From contig JAZDSV010000115.1 of NCBI GenBank assembly GCA_036784855.1, forward strand, positions 1 to 21,307: 21,307 nt of DNA, in the 5' to 3' direction. Below are positions 7,140-14,496 of the stretch, one piece after another. The DNA comes from Aphelidium insulamus. Lineage: Eukaryota; Aphelidiomycota; Aphelidea; Aphelidiaceae. The stretch's first letter is position 1. Every line of letters begins with the position of its first letter. The translations under genes and the position numbers were made by a program. The notes under the pieces are model-generated. The model was not told the origin of the DNA, did not search any database, and saw nothing but the letters and a program-made list of their open reading frames with translations.

Positions 7140-7490
7140 ATGGCTATTAAAATTACAGACGAATGCATTAATTGTGGGGCTTGTGAACCGGAATGTCCTA
7201 ATAATGCAATATACGAAGGCGGGGCAGAGTGGAGATTTGCCGATGGAACCGGTGTAAAAGGCATGTTTAAGGGAAAAAATTCAGGTTTAGAAGCAAATGC
7301 TGACGATCCCCAAACTCCCGTTTCAATGGACCTATATTTTATTGTAAGTGATAAATGTACAGAGTGTGTTGGTTTTCATGATGAACCTCAATGCGCCGCT
7401 GTGTGTCCGGTGGATTGCTGTATTAAGGATGAGGATAATGTAGAAGGTGAAGAAGAATTGTTGAAGAAAAAGGAATCACTTCACGTTTGA
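7140..7490 (+). CDS. 2[4Fe-4S] ferredoxin, Allochromatium-type with insertion
   Basis: A 116-residue electron carrier. The first cluster motif is CINCGACEPECP with Cys at 9, 12, 15 and 19. The second has the spaced form C-x2-C-x8-C-x3-CP (KCTECVGFHDEPQCAAVCP), where the longer spacing between the second and third Cys is typical of the Allochromatium vinosum ferredoxin group, known for very low potentials. An extra Cys pair follows (VDCC). About 40 residues rich in Gly, Lys and Asp separate the two motifs, and the tail is acidic then lysine-rich. ATG 7140 begins directly at the conserved AIKITDECINCG. It is divergent from the acyl-CoA reductase and may supply or accept electrons in the same pathway (inference), and it ends at a clear terminator. 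Confidence 0.92.
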   Translation: MAIKITDECINCGACEPECPNNAIYEGGAEWRFADGTGVKGMFKGKNSGLEANADDPQTPVSMDLYFIVSDKCTECVGFHDEPQCAAVCPVDCCIKDEDNVEGEEELLKKKESLHV

Positions 7491-7540
7491 TTTCGACGCG
7501 CACATAGCTTGAGAACAAGTAGCTCTAGCACCAAATTTTT

Positions 7541-7567
7541 AAAGCCCGCTCTGATGCGGGTTTTTTT
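7541..7567 (+). terminator. Rho-independent terminator after the ferredoxin
   Basis: Stem aaagcccgc / gcgggtttt with loop tctgat is followed by seven T. It lies 50 bases after the ferredoxin stop. The leading A run lets it act weakly from the other side as well. Confidence 0.88.
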
Positions 7568-7582
7568 GTTTCTCTTATAGTC

Positions 7583-7600
7583 ATCTTGAGCTTAGCTCAG
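7583..7600 (+). repeat. Small extragenic repeat, copy 1
   Basis: atcttgagcttagctcag matches copy 2 at 14418-14435 (reverse strand) at 16 of 18 positions. The part tgagc-tta-gctca is also an inverted repeat. Both copies lie between genes, next to terminators. It resembles short dispersed sequences commonly seen between genes in Bacteroidota (recollection, not searched). Confidence 0.5.
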
Positions 7601-7605
7601 GATCT

Positions 7606-8235
7606 CTAAAAAGCAAGAGCCTTTCTTTTTAGCCAACCCGTAATACTGTAGCGATCCGTTTTACTTTCAAGAACTTCGTGTTCTAAATGGCTTTCGAAAA
7701 CTACCAGTCGTCCGCCAATAGGTTCAATAGTTCTTTCTGAATGCTCAAAATACAATTTTAATTCGCCGCCATTTGATTTTACCCAATTTTTATTAAGGTA
7801 AAGAATCACGCTTATCTTGCGGGCATCATCGCTTTTAAAGGCGTCTTTGTGTTTTTTGTAAAATGCACCCGAAGAATAATGTGCCAAATGAAATTCATGA
7901 TCATTAATTCCCAGATAAAAACTACGGTTAAGGTGCAAGATCAATTCATCTATTTTATTTAAAAAGAAGGAAAGGGTTTCATCATCCTTTTCTAACCAAA
8001 AAATAGAATCGCTGCGGATTTGAGTATTCGTTTGCTTTTCTGTTTTATTACCGATGGCGGCTTGTTTAAATAATTTTTGCGACTCTAATACCTTTACCTT
8101 ACTCAAAAAAACAGCGATCTCATCTTCTGAAATAAAATTATCGTATACCGAATAACTTTGCTTTTCAACATCCTTAACAATTATTTCAATTGCGGTTTCC
8201 AAAATAAACTTTAATTTAGCGGAAATATTTTTCAT
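7606..8235 (-). CDS. 2-oxoglutarate/Fe(II) oxygenase, prolyl-4-hydroxylase-like
   Basis: A 209-residue protein with the double-stranded beta-helix iron site of the 2OG-Fe(II) family: HKD with His129 and Asp131 in AFYKKHKDAF, the distal His186 in LEHEV, and Arg195 (DRYSITGW) in the position that binds 2-oxoglutarate. ARKISVILYLN and NGGELKLYF are characteristic of P4H-like members. The substrate may be a protein side chain or a small molecule; nothing in the context decides. ATG 8235 is used here; another in-frame ATG at 8256 is possible. The 8235 ATG interleaves with the ATG of the divergent cytochrome (CATG), so the two genes leave no room between them, and one of these starts may be wrong. 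Confidence 0.8.
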   Translation of the reverse strand: MKNISAKLKFILETAIEIIVKDVEKQSYSVYDNFISEDEIAVFLSKVKVLESQKLFKQAAIGNKTEKQTNTQIRSDSIFWLEKDDETLSFFLNKIDELILHLNRSFYLGINDHEFHLAHYSSGAFYKKHKDAFKSDDARKISVILYLNKNWVKSNGGELKLYFEHSERTIEPIGGRLVVFESHLEHEVLESKTDRYSITGWLKRKALAF

Positions 8236-8479
8236 GAAATTACATATTCTTACCATATTATCTGTTCTCTCACTTTTTATTTACTCATGTAAATCAAAAT
8301 CAGGCGGGACTTCAACTACCGAAGATATTTATACACCAGGTGATGCTCAACTAAAAGCTATTCAGGCAAAATATGCTGATGCAACTGCTGCCACTTTAAA
8401 AGAAGGTTATGATGTGTATATGGGCCCATGTACGAATTGTCACGAACTAAAACCCTACATTATTCGGATAAAAACGTAA
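8234..8479 (+). CDS. Cytochrome c lipoprotein, truncated after its heme motif
   Basis: An 81-residue protein. A lipoprotein signal peptide (KLHILTILSVLSLFIYSC) places it on the outer face of a membrane after lipidation of Cys19. The segment EGYDVYMGPCTNCHELKP holds the covalent heme-binding CxxCH. A class I cytochrome c needs a further 50-60 residues with a distal Met or His ligand and a C-terminal helix; here the frame reads only LKPYIIRIKT and stops. The inverted copy at 20121-20463 holds about 140 nt of extra sequence at exactly this point, including a frame for AKITDAQKD that fits the missing C-terminal helix. The short form is therefore probably an assembly collapse or a real deletion, and the intact protein would be about 130 residues. 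Confidence 0.75.
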   Translation: MKLHILTILSVLSLFIYSCKSKSGGTSTTEDIYTPGDAQLKAIQAKYADATAATLKEGYDVYMGPCTNCHELKPYIIRIKT

Positions 8480-8502
8480 ATGCGGGTTCATTTAACCCGC
8501 AT
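8480..8502. other. Perfect 9-bp-stem hairpin between cytochrome and MATE exporter
   Basis: atgcgggtt / aacccgcat with loop cattt directly follows the cytochrome stop. A run of A, not T, follows on the plus strand, so it is not a classic terminator in the direction of the genes. It may protect the mRNA 3' end or be a relic of a terminator altered by the neighbouring deletion. Confidence 0.5.
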
Positions 8503-8513
8503 AAAAAACTATT

Positions 8514-9854
8514 GTGAAAACCTTAACAAATAGACAACATATAAGAGAAACCATTTTTTTGTCGCTGCCACTCATAGCAACACAGATAGGTCATGTGTTT
8601 ACAGGAATGGCCGATAATTATTTTTTGGGGCAAATAGGCAAGACTGAATTAGCAGCGGGGGTATTCTCGAATGGTATCTTTGTTTTGCTATTGGTGTTTT
8701 GCATTGGCATGAGTTTCGCTTCAACACCCTTAGTATCTTCAGCGCATGTTAAAGATGATACTGAACGTAAAGCTATGTTGTTTAAGAACGCTTTGTTTCT
8801 AAACATAGTGGTATCCGTCATTGCATTTTTACTATTATATTTTCTTAGCCCTCTAATGATCTATATGCAGCAACCACCGGATGTTGTTGAATTAGCGAAA
8901 CCATTTTTTAATGTACTGGTTTTTTCAATGATCCCAATCTCGTTATTTTTTACTTGTAAGCAATACGCCGAAGGTTTAAGTAATACGCGTGCCGCAATGT
9001 ACATTAGCGTAGTAGGTAATTTATTGAATATTGTTCTGAATTATTGTTTAATCTATGGTAAATGCGGCTTGCCTGTTTTAGGTTATATGGGTGCAGCATG
9101 GGCAACTTTTATCGCCCGCTGTTTTATGGGTGTAGTGTTTTTGTGTTACATCCTATACAATCCACAGACTAATGGAATCAGACGTTTCTGGAAAAAAGTA
9201 AAAATTGGCGGCGAAGCTTTACGCTCGCTTTGGAAAATTGGAATTAACTCAGGTATGCAGTTTACTTTTGAAGTAGCAGCGTTTGTTATCGCTTTATTCA
9301 TGGCCGGTCATTTTGGTAAGGAGCAAATTGACGCCCACGGCATTGCTATCACATTAGCTTCGTTTACTTACATGTTCGCAAGTGGAATAAGTAGTGCATC
9401 TACCATTCGTGTAAGCAATTTCGCTGCTCAACAAAAAAGGGAAGAAGTTAGAAAAGCGGGTAACATGGCGGTTTTATTGGTATTGGTTTGCATGGGTTTT
9501 TTTGGATTGATCTTTGTGCTGTTTAATAATGCTTTACCGAAATTCTTTACAAGCGATGAGACTATTTTGGATCTATCTTCCAAATTACTTGTTATTGCAG
9601 GAGTATTTCAGTTGTTCGATGGTTTGCAAGTAACTTCCATTGGCATGTTACGTGGGATGGAGGATGTAAAATTTCCTACATATGTAACATTGATCGGTTA
9701 TTGGATCCTTGCTTTGCCTTTAGCTTATTTTCTTGGATTTGTATGTAAGCTCGAGGTAATTGGAATTTGGTGGGCACTTACTTTTAGCCTTGTTTTTGTA
9801 GGCCTGATTCTCTATTGGAGGTTTTGGAAAATAACAAAGAGATCAATTACTTAA
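8514..9854 (+). CDS. MATE-family multidrug/Na+ (H+) antiporter
   Basis: A 446-residue protein with about twelve membrane helices that exports organic cations, drugs or metabolites in exchange for Na+ or H+. Family landmarks are LSLPLIATQIGHVFTGMADNYFLG in helix 1, the repeat-boundary sequence QYAEGLSNTRAAMYISVVGNLLNIVLNYCLIYG, and the second-half counterpart DGLQVTSIGMLRGMEDVKFPTYVTLIGYW, which show the two-fold internal symmetry of MATE proteins. Full length. The start is GTG at 8514, giving the usual short N-terminus before helix 1. It follows the truncated cytochrome by 34 bases and its end overlaps the convergent ABC exporter by 8 bases, so antisense read-through is possible. The transported compound cannot be inferred. 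Confidence 0.9.
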   Translation: MKTLTNRQHIRETIFLSLPLIATQIGHVFTGMADNYFLGQIGKTELAAGVFSNGIFVLLLVFCIGMSFASTPLVSSAHVKDDTERKAMLFKNALFLNIVVSVIAFLLLYFLSPLMIYMQQPPDVVELAKPFFNVLVFSMIPISLFFTCKQYAEGLSNTRAAMYISVVGNLLNIVLNYCLIYGKCGLPVLGYMGAAWATFIARCFMGVVFLCYILYNPQTNGIRRFWKKVKIGGEALRSLWKIGINSGMQFTFEVAAFVIALFMAGHFGKEQIDAHGIAITLASFTYMFASGISSASTIRVSNFAAQQKREEVRKAGNMAVLLVLVCMGFFGLIFVLFNNALPKFFTSDETILDLSSKLLVIAGVFQLFDGLQVTSIGMLRGMEDVKFPTYVTLIGYWILALPLAYFLGFVCKLEVIGIWWALTFSLVFVGLILYWRFWKITKRSIT

Positions 9855-11694
9855 AACTCTGCATATCGCAAAGTTTTTTATAGATACCGTTTTGTTGGAT
9901 GAGCTGATCGTGATTGCCTCGTTCCGCAATCTCGCCATATTGTAATACTATAATTTCATCAGCATTTGCAATAGTGCTTAAACGGTGAGCGATTACTATG
10001 CTTGTTCTGTTCTGCATTAAATTACTTAAAGCATCCTGAACTAATTTTTCACTCTCAGTATCCAATGCCGAGGTCGCTTCGTCTAAAATTAATATTGGCG
10101 GATTTTTTAATACTGCGCGTGCAATGCTTAAACGCTGGCGTTGGCCACCACTTAATTTTCCGCCGCGGTCGCCAATGTTAGTGTCATATCCATCAGGCAA
10201 CGCAACAATAAAATCGTGAGCGTTGGCAATTTTAGCGGCTTTAATAACATCTTCTTTAGATGCATTATTAATACCAAAAGCGATATTATTAAATACAGTA
10301 TCGTTAAATAAAATACTTTCTTGTGATACCATGCCAATTAATCCGCGCAGTTCTTTTATTTTCAGATCTTTTACGTTCACCGAATCAATTAATAATTCAC
10401 CTTCATCCACATCATAAAACCGCGGAACCATATCCGCTAAGGTAGTTTTACCACTTCCGCTTTGTCCGACTAGGGCAATGGTTTTTCCTTTTGGTATACT
10501 GAGATTAATATTTTTTAATACATAACCGCTGTCGCCTTTACGGTACGCAAATGAAACATTTTTAAACTCTATTTGAGAATTGAAATCTGCAACTGATTTA
10601 GCATTTTCTTTTTCTACAATAGTGATCTCAGCATCCAGAATTTTACTGATACGTTCTTCAGACGCTACACCTTTTTGTATGTTATTATAAGCCTGAGTAA
10701 TTTGTTTAATAGGTGGTACAATTTGAGAAGCAACGGCGAAATAACCAATAAACGCTGCGGCACTGAGAACTCCCGACTCCGATAGCACCATATTGCCACC
10801 AATAAAAAGAATGAGCATTAAAATTCCAACAACTACCACTTCACTGATAGGTGAAGTCAGATCCGTTTTACGGTACACTTTAACTGACTGTTTATAAAAA
10901 TCCTGATTTGTTTTTTCGAATTTACTTTTGATATAATTTTCGCCTGTAAAGGCTTTAATAATTTTTAAGCCGCCCAGAGTTTCTTCCATGATATTAAAAA
11001 GATGACCTAACATCTCTTTACTTTTTCTCGCATTACGTTTTAGACTCCTCCCAATAATTGCAACTATTAAACCCGCCACGGGTAAGAAAAGTAATACATA
11101 CAAAGTTAAATAGCCGCTTATCGATACGAGCATCGCTAAAGAGATTACAATAGTAAGAGGTTCTCTGAAAATTAATTCCAGTGTTTGCATAATACTCCAT
11201 TCAATTTCCTGTACATCACTTGTCATTCTGCTCATGATATCACCTTTACGTTCATCGCTATAGTAAGATAAAGGAAGATCCAAGGTTTTAGAAAGTAATT
11301 TATTTCTCAGATCACGAACTACGCCATTACGGATTGGCGCTACAAAATACATAGCCAAGTAACGGAATAGATTTTTAAAAAACACTAGTACAAACACCAT
11401 GATACAAATCAAAAACAAGGCTTCAGCTTTTCCTGATTCAATAATAAAAGAAGCCATCGTTCGGTTAAATTCACTTACGAAATAATCTGTGCTTAATGAA
11501 AAATTTCGAATAGGCTCAGCCAAAACCTTAGAATAATCCGCAGTATCTTTTTTGAATAAAAGATCCATGAACGGCATAACTAATGCTAATGATACTACAG
11601 AAAAAAAAGAAAAAAGTATATTGAAAAAAATATTTAATGAAGCATAGCCCCAATAACCCTTAACATATTTTAATACGGAAAAAAGTTTACCCAT
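9847..11694 (-). CDS. MsbA-type ABC exporter (fused membrane and ATPase domains)
   Basis: A 615-residue half-transporter expected to work as a homodimer in the inner membrane, flipping lipid or exporting a hydrophobic substrate. Residues 1 to about 340 hold six membrane helices with the coupling-helix regions YSDERKGDIMSRMTSDVQEIEWS and EETLGGLKIIKAF. The C-terminal ATPase has LVGQSGSGKTT (Walker A), MVSQESILFNDTVFNNIAFG (Q-loop), GDRGGKLSGGQRQRLSIARAV (signature), ILILDEATSALD (Walker B and D-loop) and IAHRLST (H-loop), all intact. Length and order are those of MsbA/LmrA-like proteins. ATG 11694 gives a short cytosolic lead (GKLFSVLKYVKGYW). Lipid A-core transport is possible but other exporters of this class look the same. 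It converges on and slightly overlaps the MATE gene. Confidence 0.92.
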   Translation of the reverse strand: MGKLFSVLKYVKGYWGYASLNIFFNILFSFFSVVSLALVMPFMDLLFKKDTADYSKVLAEPIRNFSLSTDYFVSEFNRTMASFIIESGKAEALFLICIMVFVLVFFKNLFRYLAMYFVAPIRNGVVRDLRNKLLSKTLDLPLSYYSDERKGDIMSRMTSDVQEIEWSIMQTLELIFREPLTIVISLAMLVSISGYLTLYVLLFLPVAGLIVAIIGRSLKRNARKSKEMLGHLFNIMEETLGGLKIIKAFTGENYIKSKFEKTNQDFYKQSVKVYRKTDLTSPISEVVVVGILMLILFIGGNMVLSESGVLSAAAFIGYFAVASQIVPPIKQITQAYNNIQKGVASEERISKILDAEITIVEKENAKSVADFNSQIEFKNVSFAYRKGDSGYVLKNINLSIPKGKTIALVGQSGSGKTTLADMVPRFYDVDEGELLIDSVNVKDLKIKELRGLIGMVSQESILFNDTVFNNIAFGINNASKEDVIKAAKIANAHDFIVALPDGYDTNIGDRGGKLSGGQRQRLSIARAVLKNPPILILDEATSALDTESEKLVQDALSNLMQNRTSIVIAHRLSTIANADEIIVLQYGEIAERGNHDQLIQQNGIYKKLCDMQSFK

Positions 11695-11783
11695 AATGCC
11701 GTAACGAAGATAGCAACAAAATATTATAAAATTCTCTTTATATTTAAGGGATTAAGAAAACAATTAAGTTTTATTAACGCCAA

Positions 11784-12770
11784 ATGGATAACTCCGGGAA
11801 TACTGAAGGCTACAAGAAAATGTCAAAGAAAACGATTCTTTTTTTGGCTTTAGCTATTGTTATTGCAATTTCGGTTGTCATGTATTATTACCGTCATAAG
11901 ATGGCTTTAATGTTGAGTCACCCTAAAGCTTTTCTGGATCTGTTTTTGACGGCTACTCAATTAAAAGATTTCACGATCCTATCTGTGATCACTACTTTTT
12001 CTATTGCGGGCACAGCTATTTTAATCGATCTTTGTCTTAGTGGTTGGAAGAATAGCGGACTTCGTAAGCTTATAGTGAATCCAAGTCGCAGTTCTAAAAT
12101 TGATCTGTTTTGTTTTTTCTTAGCAATAACCCGTCTTTTCGAAACCTTTCAATTGTTTTTTTCGTTGGGTATTGCCTATTTTTTATCAAGTATTTTTATC
12201 AAGTATTTTAAAATAAATTTATTCGCAGAGTTTCATGCGCCTGTTTTGCAGCCGCTGATCTTATTTGTGCTTTTAGACTTGAAACATTATCTCGAACACC
12301 GTTTCATGCATATCCCGAAATTATGGGAATTACATTCTTATCATCATTCCGCAACAGAGTTTACTTTGTTCACCAATGCGCGGGGCCATTTTTTAGAAGC
12401 TTCTATTTATTCTTTTTTTACTGTTATTTTTTTCGCGATTATGGGCGCACCCTTACAACATTTATTTTGGATCTATTTTTTCCGGGAAGTATATGCTTAT
12501 GTGTTGCACGCTGATATTAAAAGTAAATTTGGTTGGGTGGGCCGTTGGATCCTGATAAGTCCACCCGCACACAGATTACACCATAGTATAAAAAAGGAAG
12601 ATTATGGTCGCAATTTCGGAACTTTGTTTATTTGGTGGGATAAGTTATTTAGAACCTACAAAGAACCACATGGAGAAATACAAATTGGCTTATATGATGA
12701 TCTTTATAATGAAATGAGCTTTTTTAAGGGGCAATGGGTAAGCTTTCAGCGCTGGATCCATTCGTGGTAA
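11784..12770 (+). CDS. Sterol desaturase / fatty acid hydroxylase superfamily membrane protein
   Basis: A 328-residue di-iron membrane oxygenase. The histidine clusters of the superfamily are present: DLKHYLEHRFMH (H-x3-H), LHSYHHSATEF (H-x2-HH) and HRLHHSIKKEDYGRNFGTLFIWWDKLF (H-x2-HH), with an extra His in YVLHAD between them. Four or five hydrophobic segments come before and between the clusters. The substrate is a lipid (fatty acyl chain, sterol, carotenoid or hopanoid) by family; no finer call is possible. Two starts are available: ATG 11784 and ATG 11820 (MSKKTILFLAL); the second puts the hydrophobic helix nearer the N-terminus and could be the true one. It is divergent from the MsbA-type exporter across about 90 bases, with no clear promoter box seen. 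Confidence 0.85.
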   Translation: MDNSGNTEGYKKMSKKTILFLALAIVIAISVVMYYYRHKMALMLSHPKAFLDLFLTATQLKDFTILSVITTFSIAGTAILIDLCLSGWKNSGLRKLIVNPSRSSKIDLFCFFLAITRLFETFQLFFSLGIAYFLSSIFIKYFKINLFAEFHAPVLQPLILFVLLDLKHYLEHRFMHIPKLWELHSYHHSATEFTLFTNARGHFLEASIYSFFTVIFFAIMGAPLQHLFWIYFFREVYAYVLHADIKSKFGWVGRWILISPPAHRLHHSIKKEDYGRNFGTLFIWWDKLFRTYKEPHGEIQIGLYDDLYNEMSFFKGQWVSFQRWIHSW

Positions 12771-12801
12771 ATATTATTAGCGAAAACAGCTTCTTTTTGC
12801 T

Positions 12802-12809
12802 TAATTTTG
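12802..12809 (+). promoter_or_regulatory. Bacteroidota -7 box (TAATTTTG) immediately before rbfA
   Basis: Exact TAnnTTTG match that ends only 4 bases before the rbfA ATG. If used, transcription would begin at or within a few bases of the start codon, giving a leaderless mRNA. No convincing -33 element is visible. Confidence 0.4.
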
Positions 12810-12813
12810 CTGA

Positions 12814-13152
12814 ATGGAAAGCGTTAGACAGCAAAAGGTAAATAAATTAGTTCAAAAAGAACTTGCGGAAATTTTCAGAAGTGAATCAAAAAACCTTTTT
12901 GGAGGCGCATTTATTACTGTGACTCAAACGAGAGTTAGTCCCGATTTAGGAATTGCTAAAGTGTATTTAAGTATTATGGCTACCAAAGACCGTCAAGCTA
13001 TTTTTAATTTAGTGCAAGAAGAAAAAGCGGCTATACGTAAACGTCTTGGTAATTTAGTGGGTAAACAATTGCGTGTTGTGCCCGATCTGGTATTTTTCAT
13101 TGATGATTCATTGGATTATGCCATGAAAATAGAAGAACTTCTAAAAAAATAA
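12814..13152 (+). CDS. rbfA: 30S ribosome-binding factor A
   Basis: A 112-residue single KH-like domain protein that assists late 30S subunit maturation and 16S rRNA 5'-end processing and aids growth in the cold. It opens with ESVRQQKVNKLVQKELAEIF, the RbfA signature helix, and continues with ITVTQTRVSPDLGIAKVYLSIM and the C-terminal LRVVPDLVFFIDDSLDYAMKIEELL, in which FxxDxSxxxxxxIExLL is diagnostic. It is full length without the long C-terminal tail of some homologues. ATG 12814 is the only sensible start. The LolC/E-type permease follows after two bases, so the two are likely one transcript. Confidence 0.93.
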   Translation: MESVRQQKVNKLVQKELAEIFRSESKNLFGGAFITVTQTRVSPDLGIAKVYLSIMATKDRQAIFNLVQEEKAAIRKRLGNLVGKQLRVVPDLVFFIDDSLDYAMKIEELLKK

Positions 13153-13154
13153 AC

Positions 13155-14378
13155 CTGAATTTATCGTTTCACATAGCCCGGCGTTATCTGGTTTCAAAAA
13201 AATCAAATAACGCTATTAACATTATCAGTTGGATTAGTATTGTAGCTATTGCTTTAACTACCGCGGCTCTCGTTATTATTTTATCGGCTATGAATGGTTT
13301 AACAGGAGTTATTGCCAATTTATATAATGCCATTGAACCCGACATAAAAGTTATGCCCGCAAAGGGAAAATTTTTTGTGGCCGACGAAAATTTTCTAGCC
13401 AAGATCAAATCAACCCAAGGAGTAAGTCAGATCTCAAGTGTCATTAGTGATAATGCTTTAATAAAACACGGTGACAAACAAGCGATAGTTACTATAATGG
13501 GAGTTGATGACAATTTTAAAACAGTAACGCGTTTTGATTCTGTTATTAAAGAAGGCACCTTTCAATTAAAGCACGGTAATGACCGTTTCGCGGTTTTCGG
13601 AAGAGGAGTAGCTAATCAATTACAAATAAATATCAATAATTTAATAGAGCAGGTAGCGATATATAGTCCTAAAAGAGGTTTAGAAGAAAGTCTGAATCCG
13701 GAAGATAATTTTAATCAGAAATATGTTTTTCCTTCAGGGGTTTTTTCCCTGAATAATGATTTTGATTTTAAATATATTATTACCGATATAGACCTGGCAC
13801 GCGAATTACTGGATTGTACGAATGAAGTTTCCTCAATAGAAGTAAGTTTAAATAAAGATGCGAATCTGGAAGAAGTGCAGTCGCAATTAAATGCAGCCTT
13901 AGGGAATAATTACACATTAAAAAACCGCTATCAATTGAATGACGTATTGTTTAAAACCTTAGAGTCGGAAAAGCTCTGGACATTTATAATACTCGCATTT
14001 ATTTTGATCATAGCAACTTTTAATATTATAGGGACTTTAACTATGCTAATTATAGAAAAGAAGAAAGATATTCAGACTTTATATTGCCTTGGTGCAGATA
14101 ATACTTTGATAAGCCGCATTTTTATGGGCGAGGGATTCTTGATCACGGCAATAGGTGCGGGGTTAGGTTTGTTTCTTGGCTTGATAGTTTGTCTTCTGCA
14201 AATGAAATTCCATTTTATAGAATCAAGCGATGAATATGTTATTCCCTATTACCCAATTGATATGGAGGCTAAAGATTTCGTTTGGATTATTAGTCTGATA
14301 ATGCTTATAGGTTTCTTTGCGGCTTTGTATCCGGTAAGGGTATTTACTCGAAATGACTTTGTGCATGAGGGTAATTAG
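13155..14378 (+). CDS. LolC/LolE-type ABC permease (FtsX family), apparent CTG start
   Basis: A 407-residue inner-membrane permease of the lipoprotein-release type. Frame-open sequence before the first ATG (13290) reads NLSFHIARRYLVSKKS and NAINIISWISIVAIALTTAALVIILSA, the standard N-terminus and first helix of LolC/E, so translation starts near 13155. The only base triplet at the expected position is CTG, two bases after the rbfA stop; ATA at 13149 is another non-standard choice. A periplasmic domain of about 220 residues follows, then three helices: LWTFIILAFILIIATFNIIGTLTMLIIEKKKDIQTLYCLGA, GFLITAIGAGLGLFLGLIVCLL and DFVWIISLIMLIGFFAALYPV. In Bacteroidota one such permease may act as a homodimer with a LolD ATPase encoded elsewhere (family knowledge). 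Confidence 0.87.
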   Translation: MNLSFHIARRYLVSKKSNNAINIISWISIVAIALTTAALVIILSAMNGLTGVIANLYNAIEPDIKVMPAKGKFFVADENFLAKIKSTQGVSQISSVISDNALIKHGDKQAIVTIMGVDDNFKTVTRFDSVIKEGTFQLKHGNDRFAVFGRGVANQLQININNLIEQVAIYSPKRGLEESLNPEDNFNQKYVFPSGVFSLNNDFDFKYIITDIDLARELLDCTNEVSSIEVSLNKDANLEEVQSQLNAALGNNYTLKNRYQLNDVLFKTLESEKLWTFIILAFILIIATFNIIGTLTMLIIEKKKDIQTLYCLGADNTLISRIFMGEGFLITAIGAGLGLFLGLIVCLLQMKFHFIESSDEYVIPYYPIDMEAKDFVWIISLIMLIGFFAALYPVRVFTRNDFVHEGN

Positions 14379-14417
14379 GAAGTGATTGCGATTATACTCA
14401 ATTACGGGAATCGTTGT

Positions 14418-14435
14418 CTGAGCGAAGCCCAAGAT
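14418..14435 (-). repeat. Small extragenic repeat, copy 2
   Basis: Read on the minus strand this is atcttgggcttcgctcag, 16 of 18 identical to copy 1 at 7583-7600. It lies between the permease stop and the terminator before dnaA. A degraded third trace near 15630-15650 belongs to the inverted copy. Confidence 0.5.
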
Positions 14436-14440
14436 ACTAT

Positions 14441-14474
14441 AAAAAAAGCCCCTCATTTCTGAAGGGCTTTTTTG
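14441..14474. terminator. Bidirectional terminator between the permease and dnaA
   Basis: A-rich flank, stem agccc(c)tc / ga(a)gggct with small bulges, then a T run on the plus strand. With A and T runs on opposite sides it suits both converging genes. It is also visible, shortened, in the inverted arm at about 15596-15631. Confidence 0.8.
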
Positions 14475-14496
14475 TTTGTCAGTTATATTTGTTTTG

